Counted from the first letter of the stretch, positions 7,830 through 17,510 are shown. The stretch is DNA of 64,000 nucleotides from Fusobacterium_C necrophorum_A (GCF_004134945.1 NZ_SBAP01000011.1:19120-83119); one strand, 5' to 3'. Numbers and translations: made by a program. The notes: generated from the sequence alone by a model not told the origin.

Positions 7830-9163
7830 ACTTCTTCTCCTCTTCTTATAAATTTGTCATAAATACAGTTAATGGTTTTTTCAAAATCATGGTTGTCAAT
7901 TCCTATAATAATATTGATTTCATCAATTCCTTGGTTGATGGTTTTGATATTAATTCCATGAAGTCCCAGTTCTGCAAATAATTTTCCGGACATTCCGGGT
8001 TTTTTACTCATTCCTCTTCCGACAACGGCAACAAGAGACAAGTTGTCTACGATGGAAATGTTTTCAAAATTCAGTTCTTCTTTCAAACGTCCTATAATAT
8101 CATAGCAATTTTTTTCAATATCTTGCGTTTGTACAACGATATTGAAAGTATCAATTCCTGCCGGAACGCTTTCGATGCTGATATTGAAATCTTCAAAAAC
8201 TTGTAGGGCTTTTCTTAATATTCCTATTTCGCTTGATAAATGAGCTTTCGTACAAGTGATGACAGAAAAGTCTTTTTTTCCTGCGATTCCTGTCAAAAAA
8301 TCGGGAGCTTTTATTTTATCTTGTTCATGACAGTTGTTCATAATTAAGGTTCCTTCATTCTCAGGTTCGTTGGTGTTTCGAATATTGATGGGAATATTTT
8401 TTTCTTTTACAGGGAAAATTGTTTCGTCGTGCAATACATTGGCTCCCATATAGCTAAGTTCTCTCAATTCATTATAGGTAATATATTGAATTCTTTTCGG
8501 ATTCTCCACAATACGGGGATCCGCTACCAAAATTCCTGAAATATCGGTCCAGTTTTCATAAATTTCCGCATCGACGAGATTTGCAATAATGGCTCCTGTA
8601 ATGTCACTTCCTCCTCGAGACATAATTTTTATTTTCTCATTGGGAAAAGCACCATAAAATCCGGGAATAACAATTTTCTTTCCCTTGTCTATCCGGGCTT
8701 CCAAAGCTTTTTTACTTTTTTCAAAGTTTACTTTTCCGTTATAGTCGAAAAGGATAAGCTCTTTTGCATCAATAAAATCAGCCTCCAAATATTCTGCCAA
8801 ACAGAGTCCGGTCAAATATTCCCCTCTGGAAACCAGATAATCAATGTTGACATTTTTTACCATTTTTTTTCGAATTATATCAATTTCTCGGTCCAAATCA
8901 ATAGAAAGTTGTAACTCCTCTTTTATGGTTCGATATTTTTTTTCAATCAGTTCAAAAATCGTATCAAAAGGAACACCATATTTGATGTGGGCATGACATA
9001 GGTAAAGTAAATCCGTCACTTTATGATCTTCCTGATCCGTTTTTCCACAGGCACTGGTAACGATAAAGCGTCGGTCGTTATCACTGTCTACAATATTTTT
9101 TACTTTTTTAAACTGTTCTGCATTGGCAACAGAACTTCCTCCAAATTTTACAACTTTTATCAT
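7826..9163 (-). CDS. lysC: Aspartate kinase with C-terminal ACT domains
   Basis: The start is placed at ATG 9163 (MIKVVKFGGSS): it has GGAG eight bases upstream and overlaps the hom stop as ATGA, whereas the ATG seven codons earlier has no such site. The protein is 445 residues, with a kinase domain carrying KFGGSSV (6-12) and SRGGSDITGA, then two ACT domains from about residue 300. It phosphorylates aspartate, the first step toward threonine, methionine and lysine; the ACT pair implies feedback control by an end product. The monofunctional form, with Hom encoded separately, resembles Firmicutes rather than E. coli ThrA. Symbol chosen by family; which isozyme role it plays is unknown. Confidence 0.93.
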   Translation of the reverse strand: MIKVVKFGGSSVANAEQFKKVKNIVDSDNDRRFIVTSACGKTDQEDHKVTDLLYLCHAHIKYGVPFDTIFELIEKKYRTIKEELQLSIDLDREIDIIRKKMVKNVNIDYLVSRGEYLTGLCLAEYLEADFIDAKELILFDYNGKVNFEKSKKALEARIDKGKKIVIPGFYGAFPNEKIKIMSRGGSDITGAIIANLVDAEIYENWTDISGILVADPRIVENPKRIQYITYNELRELSYMGANVLHDETIFPVKEKNIPINIRNTNEPENEGTLIMNNCHEQDKIKAPDFLTGIAGKKDFSVITCTKAHLSSEIGILRKALQVFEDFNISIESVPAGIDTFNIVVQTQDIEKNCYDIIGRLKEELNFENISIVDNLSLVAVVGRGMSKKPGMSGKLFAELGLHGINIKTINQGIDEINIIIGIDNHDFEKTINCIYDKFIRRGEEV

Positions 9164-10278
9164 AATCGTATCTCCGCTATCCATGTATTTTTATCAATAT
9201 AAGGTAAGAGTTCCAATAGATTCACATTCTTTGTCAGAATAGTCTCTTCATCAAGGGTGTCTGACACAAAATTTTGTAAGGAAGAGAGCCTTTGACTTCG
9301 AATATAGAAACGAGAAACATAATCTTGTTTGATCGGGAATTCTTCTAAAATTTCAGGGGACAGTTCTCTCTTTTCCGAGATAGAAAGAATGTCCTGCACA
9401 ACTGCATGAGCTGTCGGGTATTTTCCGGCTCCTTGTCCTATATAGCAACTTTCCCCCAGATATTCACTTTTGATTTTCCCATAGTTTAAATTTTTGGGAA
9501 GCTGTGCCATATTCTCTTGGGAAGAAAAGAAGGCAGGAATTACTAAAATCTGGATTCCTTTGTCTGTTTTGACTGCTTTTCCTGTCAGTTTCAAGACAGC
9601 ATTTTTTTGAGCGGCATAAAGAATATCTTTTTTCCTCACATTTCCGATTCCAAAGAAAAGAATGTCTTCCAGAGGGAGAGAAGTATTCCAAATGACATTG
9701 GCAGTCAGACAGCATTTATATTTTACATCATATCCGTCAATATCGTCTGTCGGATCACTTTCTGCATAGCCAAGAGTTTGAGCTTCCTGTAAAGCTGCTT
9801 GAAAGTCGACTCCTTGGGAAGTCATGCTATCTAAAATATAATTTGTAGTACCATTGAAAATTCCCTCAAAGGCGGAAATTTGATCCACTCTTTTGATATG
9901 ACGAATATTTTCCAGCCAAGGAATCCCTCCTCCGACACTGGCTTCAAAGGCAAGAATTACTCCATTTTTTCTTGCCAGATTCACCAATTCTCTGTAATGA
10001 GTTGCCAGAACTTTCTTATTACTGGTAACCACATGTTTTTTATGTTGTAATGCCTGACTGATATATTGAAAAGGAATGTCAATTCCTCCAATACATTCTA
10101 CAATGACATCAACATCACTTTTTAATATTTCCTGAATATCGGTTGTCATTCTGGCTTCTCTTATCTCATCTTTATCTTTTACCAAGATTTTGGTGAGCTT
10201 GATATCTTGTTTGGAAGCATCTAAAATTTCTTTCACTCCACTTCCAACAACGCCACAACCTAATAAGGCAATATTCAT
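9160..10278 (-). CDS. hom: Homoserine dehydrogenase
   Basis: ATG 10278 (MNIALLGCGVVGSG) is preferred over the GTG two codons upstream because that GTG abuts the GGGGGAG ribosome binding site. The 372-residue protein has an NAD(P)-binding GCGVVGSG (7-14) and the catalytic core with TSNKKVLA (about 94-101) and GYAESDPTDDIDGYDVKYK (about 182-200). It reduces aspartate semialdehyde to homoserine. About 60 residues remain after the core, shorter than a full ACT domain, so feedback control by threonine may be altered or absent. First gene of hom-lysC-asd, divergent from thrC. Confidence 0.93.
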   Translation of the reverse strand: MNIALLGCGVVGSGVKEILDASKQDIKLTKILVKDKDEIREARMTTDIQEILKSDVDVIVECIGGIDIPFQYISQALQHKKHVVTSNKKVLATHYRELVNLARKNGVILAFEASVGGGIPWLENIRHIKRVDQISAFEGIFNGTTNYILDSMTSQGVDFQAALQEAQTLGYAESDPTDDIDGYDVKYKCCLTANVIWNTSLPLEDILFFGIGNVRKKDILYAAQKNAVLKLTGKAVKTDKGIQILVIPAFFSSQENMAQLPKNLNYGKIKSEYLGESCYIGQGAGKYPTAHAVVQDILSISEKRELSPEILEEFPIKQDYVSRFYIRSQRLSSLQNFVSDTLDEETILTKNVNLLELLPYIDKNTWIAEIRL

Positions 10279-10315
10279 TTTCACTCCCCCATTTCATTTT
10301 CTATAATAAATAAGT

Positions 10316-10344
10316 TTGCATTTTGTTTGAAAATATAGTATCAT
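10316..10344 (+). promoter_or_regulatory. thrC-thrB promoter, within the divergent hom/thrC region
   Basis: TTGCAT (10316-10321) and TATCAT (10339-10344) lie 17 bases apart. The opposite strand offers a TTATTATAG -10-like box for hom near 10300. The whole intergenic space is 101 bases, so the two promoters nearly overlap and could be controlled together. Confidence 0.5.
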
Positions 10345-10379
10345 TTTTAGAAAATAAGTCAAGGAGAAATGTGTAAAAT

Positions 10380-11837
10380 ATGAGATTATTTGTAAATAGT
10401 AGAAATCAAAGGGAAAAAATTTTTTCAAAAGAAGCTATTATCAAAGGCTTAGCGGCAAATGGAGGTCTGTATGTTCCTTCGAATATATCTGAAAAAATAG
10501 ACATGGAGGAGATTCTAAATCTTTCCTATCAGGAAATTGCCTATCGAGTGCTTTCCTATTTTTTGGATGATTTTACAGAAGAAGAATTGAAAGATTGTAT
10601 TCATAAAGCTTATGATACTCATTTTACAAGTTCGGATATTACCCCGATTTCTAAAATTGGGAAAGACTATTTATTGGAATTGTATCACGGACCAACGGCT
10701 GCTTTTAAAGATATAGCTCTTACGATATTACCTCATTTGTTAAGAAAGGCCCACGCTCCTCAAAATAAAAAGGTATATATTTTGACGGCTACAAGTGGGG
10801 ATACGGGAAAGGCTGCTTTGGAAGGATTTAAGGATAGCGAGGAGACTTTTATTACTGTGTTTTATCCAAAGGAGGGAGTCAGCCTAATCCAAGAAAGACA
10901 GATGAATACAACGGAGGGAAAGAATACGGAAGTAATTGCTGTTCAAGGAAATTTTGATGACTGTCAGAGACTGGTAAAAAGATGTTATGAAGAAATTTCG
11001 AGCGATCGACTACAGTTGAGCAGTGCGAATTCTATCAATATCGGAAGATTGGTTCCACAAATAGTATATTATTTCAAAGCCTGTGCCATGTTATTGAAGC
11101 AAGGAAGCATCACTTCGAAAGATAAGGTAAATTTTATTGTTCCAAGCGGAAACTTTGGGAATATTTTGGCAGGATATTTGGCAAAGCTGTTAGGCTGTCC
11201 AATTCATAAATTGGTTTGTGCTTCCAATCGGAATTGTGTATTAACGGAATTTATAAAAACAGGGGTCTATGATAGAAATCGAAAATTTTATCAGACCATC
11301 TCTCCTTCCATGGATATTTTAGTTTCCAGTAATCTGGAAAGATTGCTTTTTTTATTGAGTCATGATGATGAAAAAGTATCTCAATATATGAATGACTTGA
11401 TACAGAAGGGAAAATATGAGGTGGACGAAGAACTGTTGAAGAAGATTCAAGAGAATTTTGAAGCTGTTTTCTGTGATGAAGAAAATTGCAAAGAAATGAT
11501 TCGGGAAGCTTATGTCAAAGAGGGGCGTTTGATAGACAGTCATACGGCAGTTGCTTATTATGCTTCTAAGCAATATGGAGATGAAAACATAAATATTATT
11601 GTGTCAACGGCCTCTCCTTATAAATTTTCCAATCCTATTTTAGAAGCTTTGACAGGAGAAAGAAAAGAAAATGAGTTTGATGCTATGAGAGCATTGGAAA
11701 AGCTGACAGGAGAAAACATTCCGGAGTGTCTAAGAAAAATAGAGCAGCTTCCTGTATTACACAAGAGAACCGTTTCCTTAGAAGAAGGAAAACAAGTAGT
11801 TTTGGAAAGGATGGAGAAGTTACTATGCTTAGAATAA
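10380..11837 (+). CDS. thrC: Threonine synthase
   Basis: A 485-residue PLP enzyme of the longer (yeast/E. coli-like) threonine synthase type, converting phosphohomoserine to threonine. The PLP lysine is in HGPTAAFKDIA (Lys110), the substrate/phosphate loop is ATSGDTGKAA (about 142-151), and the N-terminal GLYVP is typical. A ribosome binding site AAGGAG precedes the ATG. Its last 13 bases overlap the thrB start. Confidence 0.95.
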   Translation: MRLFVNSRNQREKIFSKEAIIKGLAANGGLYVPSNISEKIDMEEILNLSYQEIAYRVLSYFLDDFTEEELKDCIHKAYDTHFTSSDITPISKIGKDYLLELYHGPTAAFKDIALTILPHLLRKAHAPQNKKVYILTATSGDTGKAALEGFKDSEETFITVFYPKEGVSLIQERQMNTTEGKNTEVIAVQGNFDDCQRLVKRCYEEISSDRLQLSSANSINIGRLVPQIVYYFKACAMLLKQGSITSKDKVNFIVPSGNFGNILAGYLAKLLGCPIHKLVCASNRNCVLTEFIKTGVYDRNRKFYQTISPSMDILVSSNLERLLFLLSHDDEKVSQYMNDLIQKGKYEVDEELLKKIQENFEAVFCDEENCKEMIREAYVKEGRLIDSHTAVAYYASKQYGDENINIIVSTASPYKFSNPILEALTGERKENEFDAMRALEKLTGENIPECLRKIEQLPVLHKRTVSLEEGKQVVLERMEKLLCLE

Positions 11838-12715
11838 AAGTTCCTGCAACCAGTGCAAATCTCGGACCGGGGTTTGATACTTTCGGGTTGGCGTTGAATC
11901 TGTTTAATATATTTTATGTAGAGAAGGCGGAAGATATTTTTTTGGAAAATGTAGAAGAAGAATTTCGAAATGAAAACAATACTTTTGTCGTCGCTTATAC
12001 CAAAACGCTTGCCGGTTGTGGAAAAAAAGCCGGGATACATGTGAAATTTGATACTAAAATTCCAATCTCCAGAGGACTTGGTTCCAGTTCTTCTCTCGTC
12101 GTGGCAGGAGTTCTTGCTGCCAATTCTCTTCATCATCTACAGTTATCTGTACAGGAAATGTTGAAAATTTGTGTGGAAATTGAGGGACATCCGGACAATG
12201 TGGCTCCCTGTTTATTGGGAGGCTTTGTAACAAGTTTATTGGATAAGAACAGCATTTATACTCAAAAAATAGACATTCATCCTAAGTTTCACTTCAGTGT
12301 TTTTATTCCTGATTTTGAGCTTAAAACTTCGGATGCCAGAAAAGTTTTACCGGAAAAAATTTCTCTGAAAGACAGCGTTTTTACTCTATCTAGAGCCGTT
12401 TTTTTATGCTTTGCTCTACAAAAAGGAGAAGAAAGAAATCTGAATGTTTTCTTTCAAGATAAGATACATGAACCCTATCGGAAGAAATTGATTCCTGATT
12501 ACGAAGATTTACAGAAAGAAGTGATGAGGAAAGGCGGATTAGCATTTATGATTAGCGGTTCCGGTTCTACCTGCCTTGCAGTGTCTTTGGAGGAGAATTT
12601 TTCTAAAAATTTAGATTTGAGCGGAATGAAAGCAAAATGGAAAACCATGGACTGCAGAGTTCATAGTGAAGGAGCGGAAGTCACAGAAGTTGAATTTAAA
12701 AATCAAAAAAAATAG
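11825..12715 (+). CDS. thrB: Homoserine kinase
   Basis: The start at 11825 (MLRIKVPATSANLGPGFD) fits the conserved N-terminus of the family and has GGAG eight bases upstream inside thrC; the overlap with thrC is 13 bases, suggesting translational coupling. The 296-residue GHMP kinase shows the ATP loop PISRGLGSSSS (80-90), GHPDNVAP further on and a C-terminal SGSGST. It phosphorylates homoserine for ThrC. With the divergent hom-lysC-asd genes this completes aspartate-to-threonine synthesis at one locus. Confidence 0.95.
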   Translation: MLRIKVPATSANLGPGFDTFGLALNLFNIFYVEKAEDIFLENVEEEFRNENNTFVVAYTKTLAGCGKKAGIHVKFDTKIPISRGLGSSSSLVVAGVLAANSLHHLQLSVQEMLKICVEIEGHPDNVAPCLLGGFVTSLLDKNSIYTQKIDIHPKFHFSVFIPDFELKTSDARKVLPEKISLKDSVFTLSRAVFLCFALQKGEERNLNVFFQDKIHEPYRKKLIPDYEDLQKEVMRKGGLAFMISGSGSTCLAVSLEENFSKNLDLSGMKAKWKTMDCRVHSEGAEVTEVEFKNQKK

Positions 12716-12740
12716 AAGTTTCAGATAATAAAATACAATT

Positions 12741-12769
12741 TTACAAATTTTCGGATGTTATGTTATAAT
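12741..12769 (+). promoter_or_regulatory. glmS promoter
   Basis: TTACAA (12741-12746) and TATAAT (12764-12769) are 17 bases apart, with an extended TGT before the -10. Only about 45 bases of leader remain before the GlmS start. Confidence 0.7.
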
Positions 12770-12819
12770 AAAAATTAGAAAAATGTACAGAATGAAAAAT
12801 GAGCATTGGAGGAAGAAAC

Positions 12820-14628
12820 ATGTGTGGAATTGTTGGATATTCAGGAAGGGAAGCAAAAGCAAAGGAAGTTATTTTATCTGGATTGGAAAAATTGGAATAT
12901 CGAGGTTATGATTCAGCGGGAATTGCCATTGTGATGGACAATCAAAAACTGTTGATTGAAAAGAAAAAAGGGAAACTTTCCGTTTTAAAAGAATATATGG
13001 AGCAAAATTCTGGACAAGATGGAAAAATAGGCATTGGGCATACAAGATGGGCAACACATGGAATTCCGACAGATGAGAATGCACATCCCCATTTTGGGCA
13101 AAATAAAAAAGTGGCGGTTGTACACAACGGGATTATTGAAAATTACTGGAAGTTGAAAGAAGAATTGTTGAAAGAGGGAATTCATTTCTCTTCAGATACG
13201 GATACCGAAGTGGTAGCACAATTATTTGAAAAGTTGTATCAAGGCGATTTATTGGAAACAACTTTACTGCTATTGGAAAAAATTAAAGGAAGTTATGCTT
13301 TGGGAATTCTTCATCAGGCAGAAGCGAATAAATTGGTTTGTTGTAAAAAAGAAAGTCCCTTAGTCATCGGATTGGGAGAACAAGAAACCTATCTTGCTTC
13401 CGATGCTACCGCCTTATTGAAATATACCAAAGATTTCATTTATTTGGAAGATGGAGATATTGCTATCTTAGAGGGAAATAAGGTGGAATTATATGATACA
13501 AAGGGAAACAGGATTCAGAGAGAGACAGTGCATGTGGAGGCAAATCCGGAACAAGTCAGCAAACAGGGTTACGAGCATTTTATGCTGAAGGAAATGGAAG
13601 AACAGGGAGAGATTGTTGAAAAGACTTTAGGAGTTTATGTTAACGAAGAGGGAAAGGTTGATTTTAAGAAACAATTGGAAGGGATTTCTTTAGATGCTTT
13701 TGAGAAATGTTATGTGATTGCCTGTGGAACTGCTTATCATGCAGGATTACAATTTCAATACTTTATGAAGCATCTATGTCGAAAAGAAATTACGGTAGAA
13801 ATTGCCTCTGAATTTCGACATGATCCTCCTTTCTTAGATGACAAAAGTTTAGTTTTCGTCATCAGTCAATCCGGAGAAACCTATGATACTCTTATGGCAT
13901 TACGAGAAGCTAAATCACAGGGAGCAATGACGCTTGCTCTTTGTAATGTCTTGGGTTCCACTATTGCCAGAGAGGCAAATAAAGTGATCTATACTTTAGC
14001 AGGACCGGAAATATCGGTAGCTTCTACGAAGGCTTATACAGCTCAAGTCACGGTATTATATTTACTGGCTTTATATTTCGCAGGAAAAAATGGACAGGAG
14101 TTGGATGAGCTGTATCAATTTTCTGAAAAATTGGAAGAGATATTTTCAAAAAAAGAAGAAATTCAACAAATTGCAAAAAAGATAGCAAAAAGTAAAGATA
14201 TTTTCTATTTGGGAAGAGGTTTGGATGAAAAAATTGCAAGAGAGGGAAGCTTAAAATTAAAAGAAATTAGCTATATTCACAGTGAGGCTTTTCCGATTGG
14301 AGAATTAAAACATGGAAGTATTGCTTTGATTGAAGAGGGAGTTCCCGTGCTTTTATTATCTACCAGACCGGAATGGAGTGAAAAAAGTTCTTCCAATTTG
14401 AAAGAAGTAAAATCACGAGGGGCTTATGTAATAGCCATTGCTGTAGAAGGTTCGGAAGAAGTCAGGGCAGGAGCTGATGAATATATAGAGGTGAAGAATG
14501 CCGGGAAGTATTTGACTGCTCTTTTAGCAGTGGTAAACATGCAACTATTGGCTTATTATGTTGCGGTGGCGAAGGGCTTGGATGTAGATAAACCGAGAAA
14601 TTTGGCGAAATCTGTGACTGTGGAATAA
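12820..14628 (+). CDS. glmS: Glutamine-fructose-6-phosphate aminotransferase (isomerizing)
   Basis: The start is placed at 12820, because maturation must expose Cys2 (MCGIVGY) as the N-terminal nucleophile of the glutaminase and GGAGGA sits seven bases upstream. The 602-residue protein has a class II glutaminase domain (about 1-220, with HTRWATHG), two SIS sugar-isomerase domains (about 285-590, with SQSGETYDT) and the expected C-terminal DKPRNLAKSVTVE. It makes glucosamine-6-phosphate for peptidoglycan and LPS. The leader is too short for a glmS ribozyme. Confidence 0.96.
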   Translation: MCGIVGYSGREAKAKEVILSGLEKLEYRGYDSAGIAIVMDNQKLLIEKKKGKLSVLKEYMEQNSGQDGKIGIGHTRWATHGIPTDENAHPHFGQNKKVAVVHNGIIENYWKLKEELLKEGIHFSSDTDTEVVAQLFEKLYQGDLLETTLLLLEKIKGSYALGILHQAEANKLVCCKKESPLVIGLGEQETYLASDATALLKYTKDFIYLEDGDIAILEGNKVELYDTKGNRIQRETVHVEANPEQVSKQGYEHFMLKEMEEQGEIVEKTLGVYVNEEGKVDFKKQLEGISLDAFEKCYVIACGTAYHAGLQFQYFMKHLCRKEITVEIASEFRHDPPFLDDKSLVFVISQSGETYDTLMALREAKSQGAMTLALCNVLGSTIAREANKVIYTLAGPEISVASTKAYTAQVTVLYLLALYFAGKNGQELDELYQFSEKLEEIFSKKEEIQQIAKKIAKSKDIFYLGRGLDEKIAREGSLKLKEISYIHSEAFPIGELKHGSIALIEEGVPVLLLSTRPEWSEKSSSNLKEVKSRGAYVIAIAVEGSEEVRAGADEYIEVKNAGKYLTALLAVVNMQLLAYYVAVAKGLDVDKPRNLAKSVTVE

Positions 14629-14645
14629 AGAAAAGGGGGAGAGGA

Positions 14646-16406
14646 ATGAGGAATCAAGAAAAGATTCAATGGGTACAAGAGAAGATGAAAGAATTCGGGA
14701 TAGCAGCTTATATCGTTCCTACAGCCGATTATCATCAGAGCGAGTATCTTGGTGAGTATTTTAAAACTCGTGCATTTTTAAGCGGCTTCACAGGCTCAGC
14801 AGGTACTTTAGTTGTTTTATCTGAGAAAGCATATTTATGGACTGATGGAAGATATTACGTACAAGCGGAAAAACAACTGGAAGGAAGCGGGATTCAGTTG
14901 ATGAAACAAGGAAGTCCCGGAGTTCCCGGTTATATTGAATTTTTGCAGGAAACATTTTCGGAAAAAGAAAACATAGGAATGGATATGAAAGTATTCGTGA
15001 CAGAAGATATTTTGAAACTTCAAGATCGTTTTGCCTGTCATGATGTTGGAGATTTGACAAAAGACATCTGGAAAGATAGAGCAAGTTTAGCTCAAGATAA
15101 AATTTTCATTCATGAAGAAAAATATCATGGAGAAGCAAGCATTCATAAAATTCAAAAAATACGGGAAGATTTACTGCAACATAACTTGGATTATCAATTG
15201 ATAGCCACTTTGGATGATATTGCCTGGATTTTCAATCTACGAGGAAATGACATTGAAGATAATCCCGTATTCTTATCTTTTGCTTTGATTTCTCAAGATA
15301 AAGTGATTTTATATTGTGATAAGGAAAAAATATCGGAAGAAATTGAGCAATATTTGGAAGAAATGGGAGCAACATGGAAAGAGTATTTTGCTATTTTTGA
15401 AGATCTTTCCAAGGTAAAAGGAAACATAGGAATGGAATTTGCTACGACAAGTTATGCTTTGTATGCCGCTGCCAAAGACAGCAGTGCCGTCATCATCAAT
15501 CATCAACCGAAAAGCAGGTTTTTAAAGACAATCAAAACAGAAGTGGAATTGGAAAATACGAAAAAAATTCATATTTTAGATGGTGTGGCAGTCACGAAAT
15601 TCATGTATTGGTTAAAACATAATTATTCTTTAGGAGAAATTACAGAATACAGTGCAGAACAATATTTGAATCATTTACGAGCGGGGATAGAACATTTCCA
15701 AGAATTGAGTTTTCATACCATAGCAGGATTTGGAGCCAATGCAGCAATGATGCATTATCAAGCGAGTCAAGAGAAACCGGTTGTTCTACGAGAGGGAAGT
15801 TTGTTTTTGGTGGATTCCGGAGGACAATATTTGGAGGGGACGACAGATATCACTAGAACCTTTGCTTTGGGAGAGGTTCCGGAGGAACAGAAAAAACACT
15901 TTACTCTTACTTTAAAAGGTATGATTGATTTAAGTAAGGCAAAATTTATGCATGGGGCGACAGGAACCAATTTAGATATTTTAGCAAGACAACATCTATG
16001 GAATATCGGAATTGATTACAAATGTGGAACAGGACATGGAGTCGGACATTTCTTGGGAGTTCATGACGGCTTGCATGGAATTCGTTTTCAATACAATCCA
16101 CAAAGATTGGAAGAAAATATGGTCGTGACGAACGAGCCGGGAGTGTACATTGCAGGAAGTCATGGAATTCGAATTGAGAATGAATTGTTTGTAAAATCTT
16201 ATTTGGAAACGGAACATGGAAAGTTTTTAGAATTTGAGACCTTAACCTTTGTTCCCATTGATTTAGATGCTATTTTACCGGAATTATTATCTCCGGAGGA
16301 AAAAGAATGGTTAAATCATTATCATAAAGAAGTATTCACTAAAATTTCTCCATTTTTAAAAGAAGAAGAAAAAGAATGGTTAAAAATCTATACGAGAAGT
16401 ATTTAA
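14646..16406 (+). CDS. Xaa-Pro aminopeptidase (M24B family, aminopeptidase P type)
   Basis: A 586-residue protein built like the larger aminopeptidase P: two creatinase-N-like domains (about 1-300), then a pita-bread M24 domain. The metal ligands are visible in order: the two Asp of LVDSGGQYLEGTTDITRTF, the His of GTGHGVGHFLGVH, and the Glu pair of TNEPGVYIAGSHGIRIENE. It removes an N-terminal residue preceding proline, helping a peptide fermenter use Pro-rich peptides. GGGGGAG lies before the ATG, 17 bases after glmS, and the next gene follows after 12 bases, so the three are likely one unit. Confidence 0.92.
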   Translation: MRNQEKIQWVQEKMKEFGIAAYIVPTADYHQSEYLGEYFKTRAFLSGFTGSAGTLVVLSEKAYLWTDGRYYVQAEKQLEGSGIQLMKQGSPGVPGYIEFLQETFSEKENIGMDMKVFVTEDILKLQDRFACHDVGDLTKDIWKDRASLAQDKIFIHEEKYHGEASIHKIQKIREDLLQHNLDYQLIATLDDIAWIFNLRGNDIEDNPVFLSFALISQDKVILYCDKEKISEEIEQYLEEMGATWKEYFAIFEDLSKVKGNIGMEFATTSYALYAAAKDSSAVIINHQPKSRFLKTIKTEVELENTKKIHILDGVAVTKFMYWLKHNYSLGEITEYSAEQYLNHLRAGIEHFQELSFHTIAGFGANAAMMHYQASQEKPVVLREGSLFLVDSGGQYLEGTTDITRTFALGEVPEEQKKHFTLTLKGMIDLSKAKFMHGATGTNLDILARQHLWNIGIDYKCGTGHGVGHFLGVHDGLHGIRFQYNPQRLEENMVVTNEPGVYIAGSHGIRIENELFVKSYLETEHGKFLEFETLTFVPIDLDAILPELLSPEEKEWLNHYHKEVFTKISPFLKEEEKEWLKIYTRSI

Positions 16407-16418
16407 GGAGGGAAGACA

Positions 16419-16898
16419 ATGCCTTTATATATCAAAGTATTGACAGATTATTATCACTTTTTAGTCGGAGATTTGGAAGAAGCGAGAAAAGCATTTTTAA
16501 TGCAATTGTTGGAGTATTTATTATTGAAAGATGAGTACGGCTATGATCCTTTTTTTGAAGGAGAAAGCGAAAGAGTTGTGTTCCTCTTGAAACGTATTCA
16601 AGAAGAAGAAGTTCCTATGAGTTTTGAAACTTATATTAAACTTCAAACATGGCACCGGGAAGATGCTTGGTCCGACGGAGAATTGCAAGAATATTTCCTA
16701 CATCAGAGAAAGGGAAAGGAAGTTAAAATTATGTTTGACTTTGATAATGCCAGCTCTGAAGAAATCGAAATCTTAGAATATCTCAATCGATTTTTAGAGG
16801 GAAAAGGAAGAAAGTTCCAGGTCTTAAACATTCATAATGCCAGATATGTCGATGTATCGGAGTTAATTACAGAAATTAAAAATAAGGGTTGTTGTTAA
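16419..16898 (+). CDS. Conserved-looking protein of unknown function, downstream of the aminopeptidase
   Basis: A 159-residue soluble, acidic protein with no signal peptide and no motif I recognise. It begins with a helical, aromatic-rich segment (YIKVLTDYYHFLVGDLEE), then mixed alpha/beta. GGAGGGA precedes the ATG, 12 bases after the aminopeptidase gene, so it is very likely expressed with it. The last codons encode KGCC and overlap the left arm of the transcription terminator. Real by codon use, ribosome binding site and spacing; function not assigned. Confidence 0.7.
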   Translation: MPLYIKVLTDYYHFLVGDLEEARKAFLMQLLEYLLLKDEYGYDPFFEGESERVVFLLKRIQEEEVPMSFETYIKLQTWHREDAWSDGELQEYFLHQRKGKEVKIMFDFDNASSEEIEILEYLNRFLEGKGRKFQVLNIHNARYVDVSELITEIKNKGCC

Positions 16899-16918
16899 GA
16901 CAACCCTTATGCTTTTTC
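16882..16918 (+). terminator. Terminator of the glmS unit, overlapping the last codons
   Basis: ATAAGGGTTGT (16882-16892) pairs perfectly with ACAACCCTTAT (16900-16910) around a 7-base loop that includes the stop codon, followed by a T-rich run. Confidence 0.9.
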
Positions 16919-16922
16919 TTTT

Positions 16923-17510
16923 CTACATATTTTCTACTAAATCACAGATGATATCCACACATTTGTCTATTCCTATTTCGCCGCTGTTCAGGGAGATAGT
17001 ATAATTTTTTGCCATTCCCCAAGTTCTCTCCGTATAATACTTATAATTCATCGCTCTTTTTTTATCTTTATCTCGTAATCTTTTTTCCGGTTTTTCATCT
17101 GTTTCTCCATAAAGATTGACAATTCTTTCAATCTTAAAAGACAAATCCGCATAGATGTAAATATGTAAGCAGTCTTCTCGATCTTTTAGAAGAAAATCGG
17201 CACATCTTCCCATGATGACACAATTTCCCGTTTCCGCTAATTCCAAAATCACTTCTTTTTGTTGTTTCCATAGATAATCTTCGGAATAGTGAAATAAATT
17301 AGGACCTAAAAAAGCATATTTAAAAGATGATTCCGGTTTTGAAGATTCCGTTTTTTCTTCAATGTATTCTTTGGATAAACCGGATTTTTCTGCAATTTTT
17401 TCAATAAGTTCTTTGTCATAATAATGATAATGTAATCTTTCTGCAACCGCTTTTCCAATACTTCTCCCACCACTTCCAAACTCTCTGCTGATTGTAATAA
17501 TTTTTTTCAT
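16923..17510 (-). CDS. Cytidylate kinase-like family protein
   Basis: A 195-residue protein with the N-terminal phosphate-binding stretch SREFGSGGRSIGKAVAERL (residues 8-26) typical of the AAA-type cytidylate kinase-like family (PF13189). It also carries the NMP-binding GRCADFLL region (about 101-108) and an Arg-rich lid (RLRDKDKKRAMNY). It is probably a nucleotide kinase; whether CMP is the real substrate is not shown, and a canonical Cmk may be encoded elsewhere. Monocistronic, with its own promoter and converging on the glmS unit. Confidence 0.8.
   Translation of the reverse strand: MKKIITISREFGSGGRSIGKAVAERLHYHYYDKELIEKIAEKSGLSKEYIEEKTESSKPESSFKYAFLGPNLFHYSEDYLWKQQKEVILELAETGNCVIMGRCADFLLKDREDCLHIYIYADLSFKIERIVNLYGETDEKPEKRLRDKDKKRAMNYKYYTERTWGMAKNYTISLNSGEIGIDKCVDIICDLVENM

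Noticed and set aside
10285..10379. Threonine attenuator or T-box before thrC
   Set aside because: The intergenic space is too short and shows no Thr-rich leader frame or T-box bulge sequence.
12716..12819. glmS ribozyme or riboswitch before glmS
   Set aside because: The promoter leaves only about 45 bases of leader, far too short for the ribozyme core.
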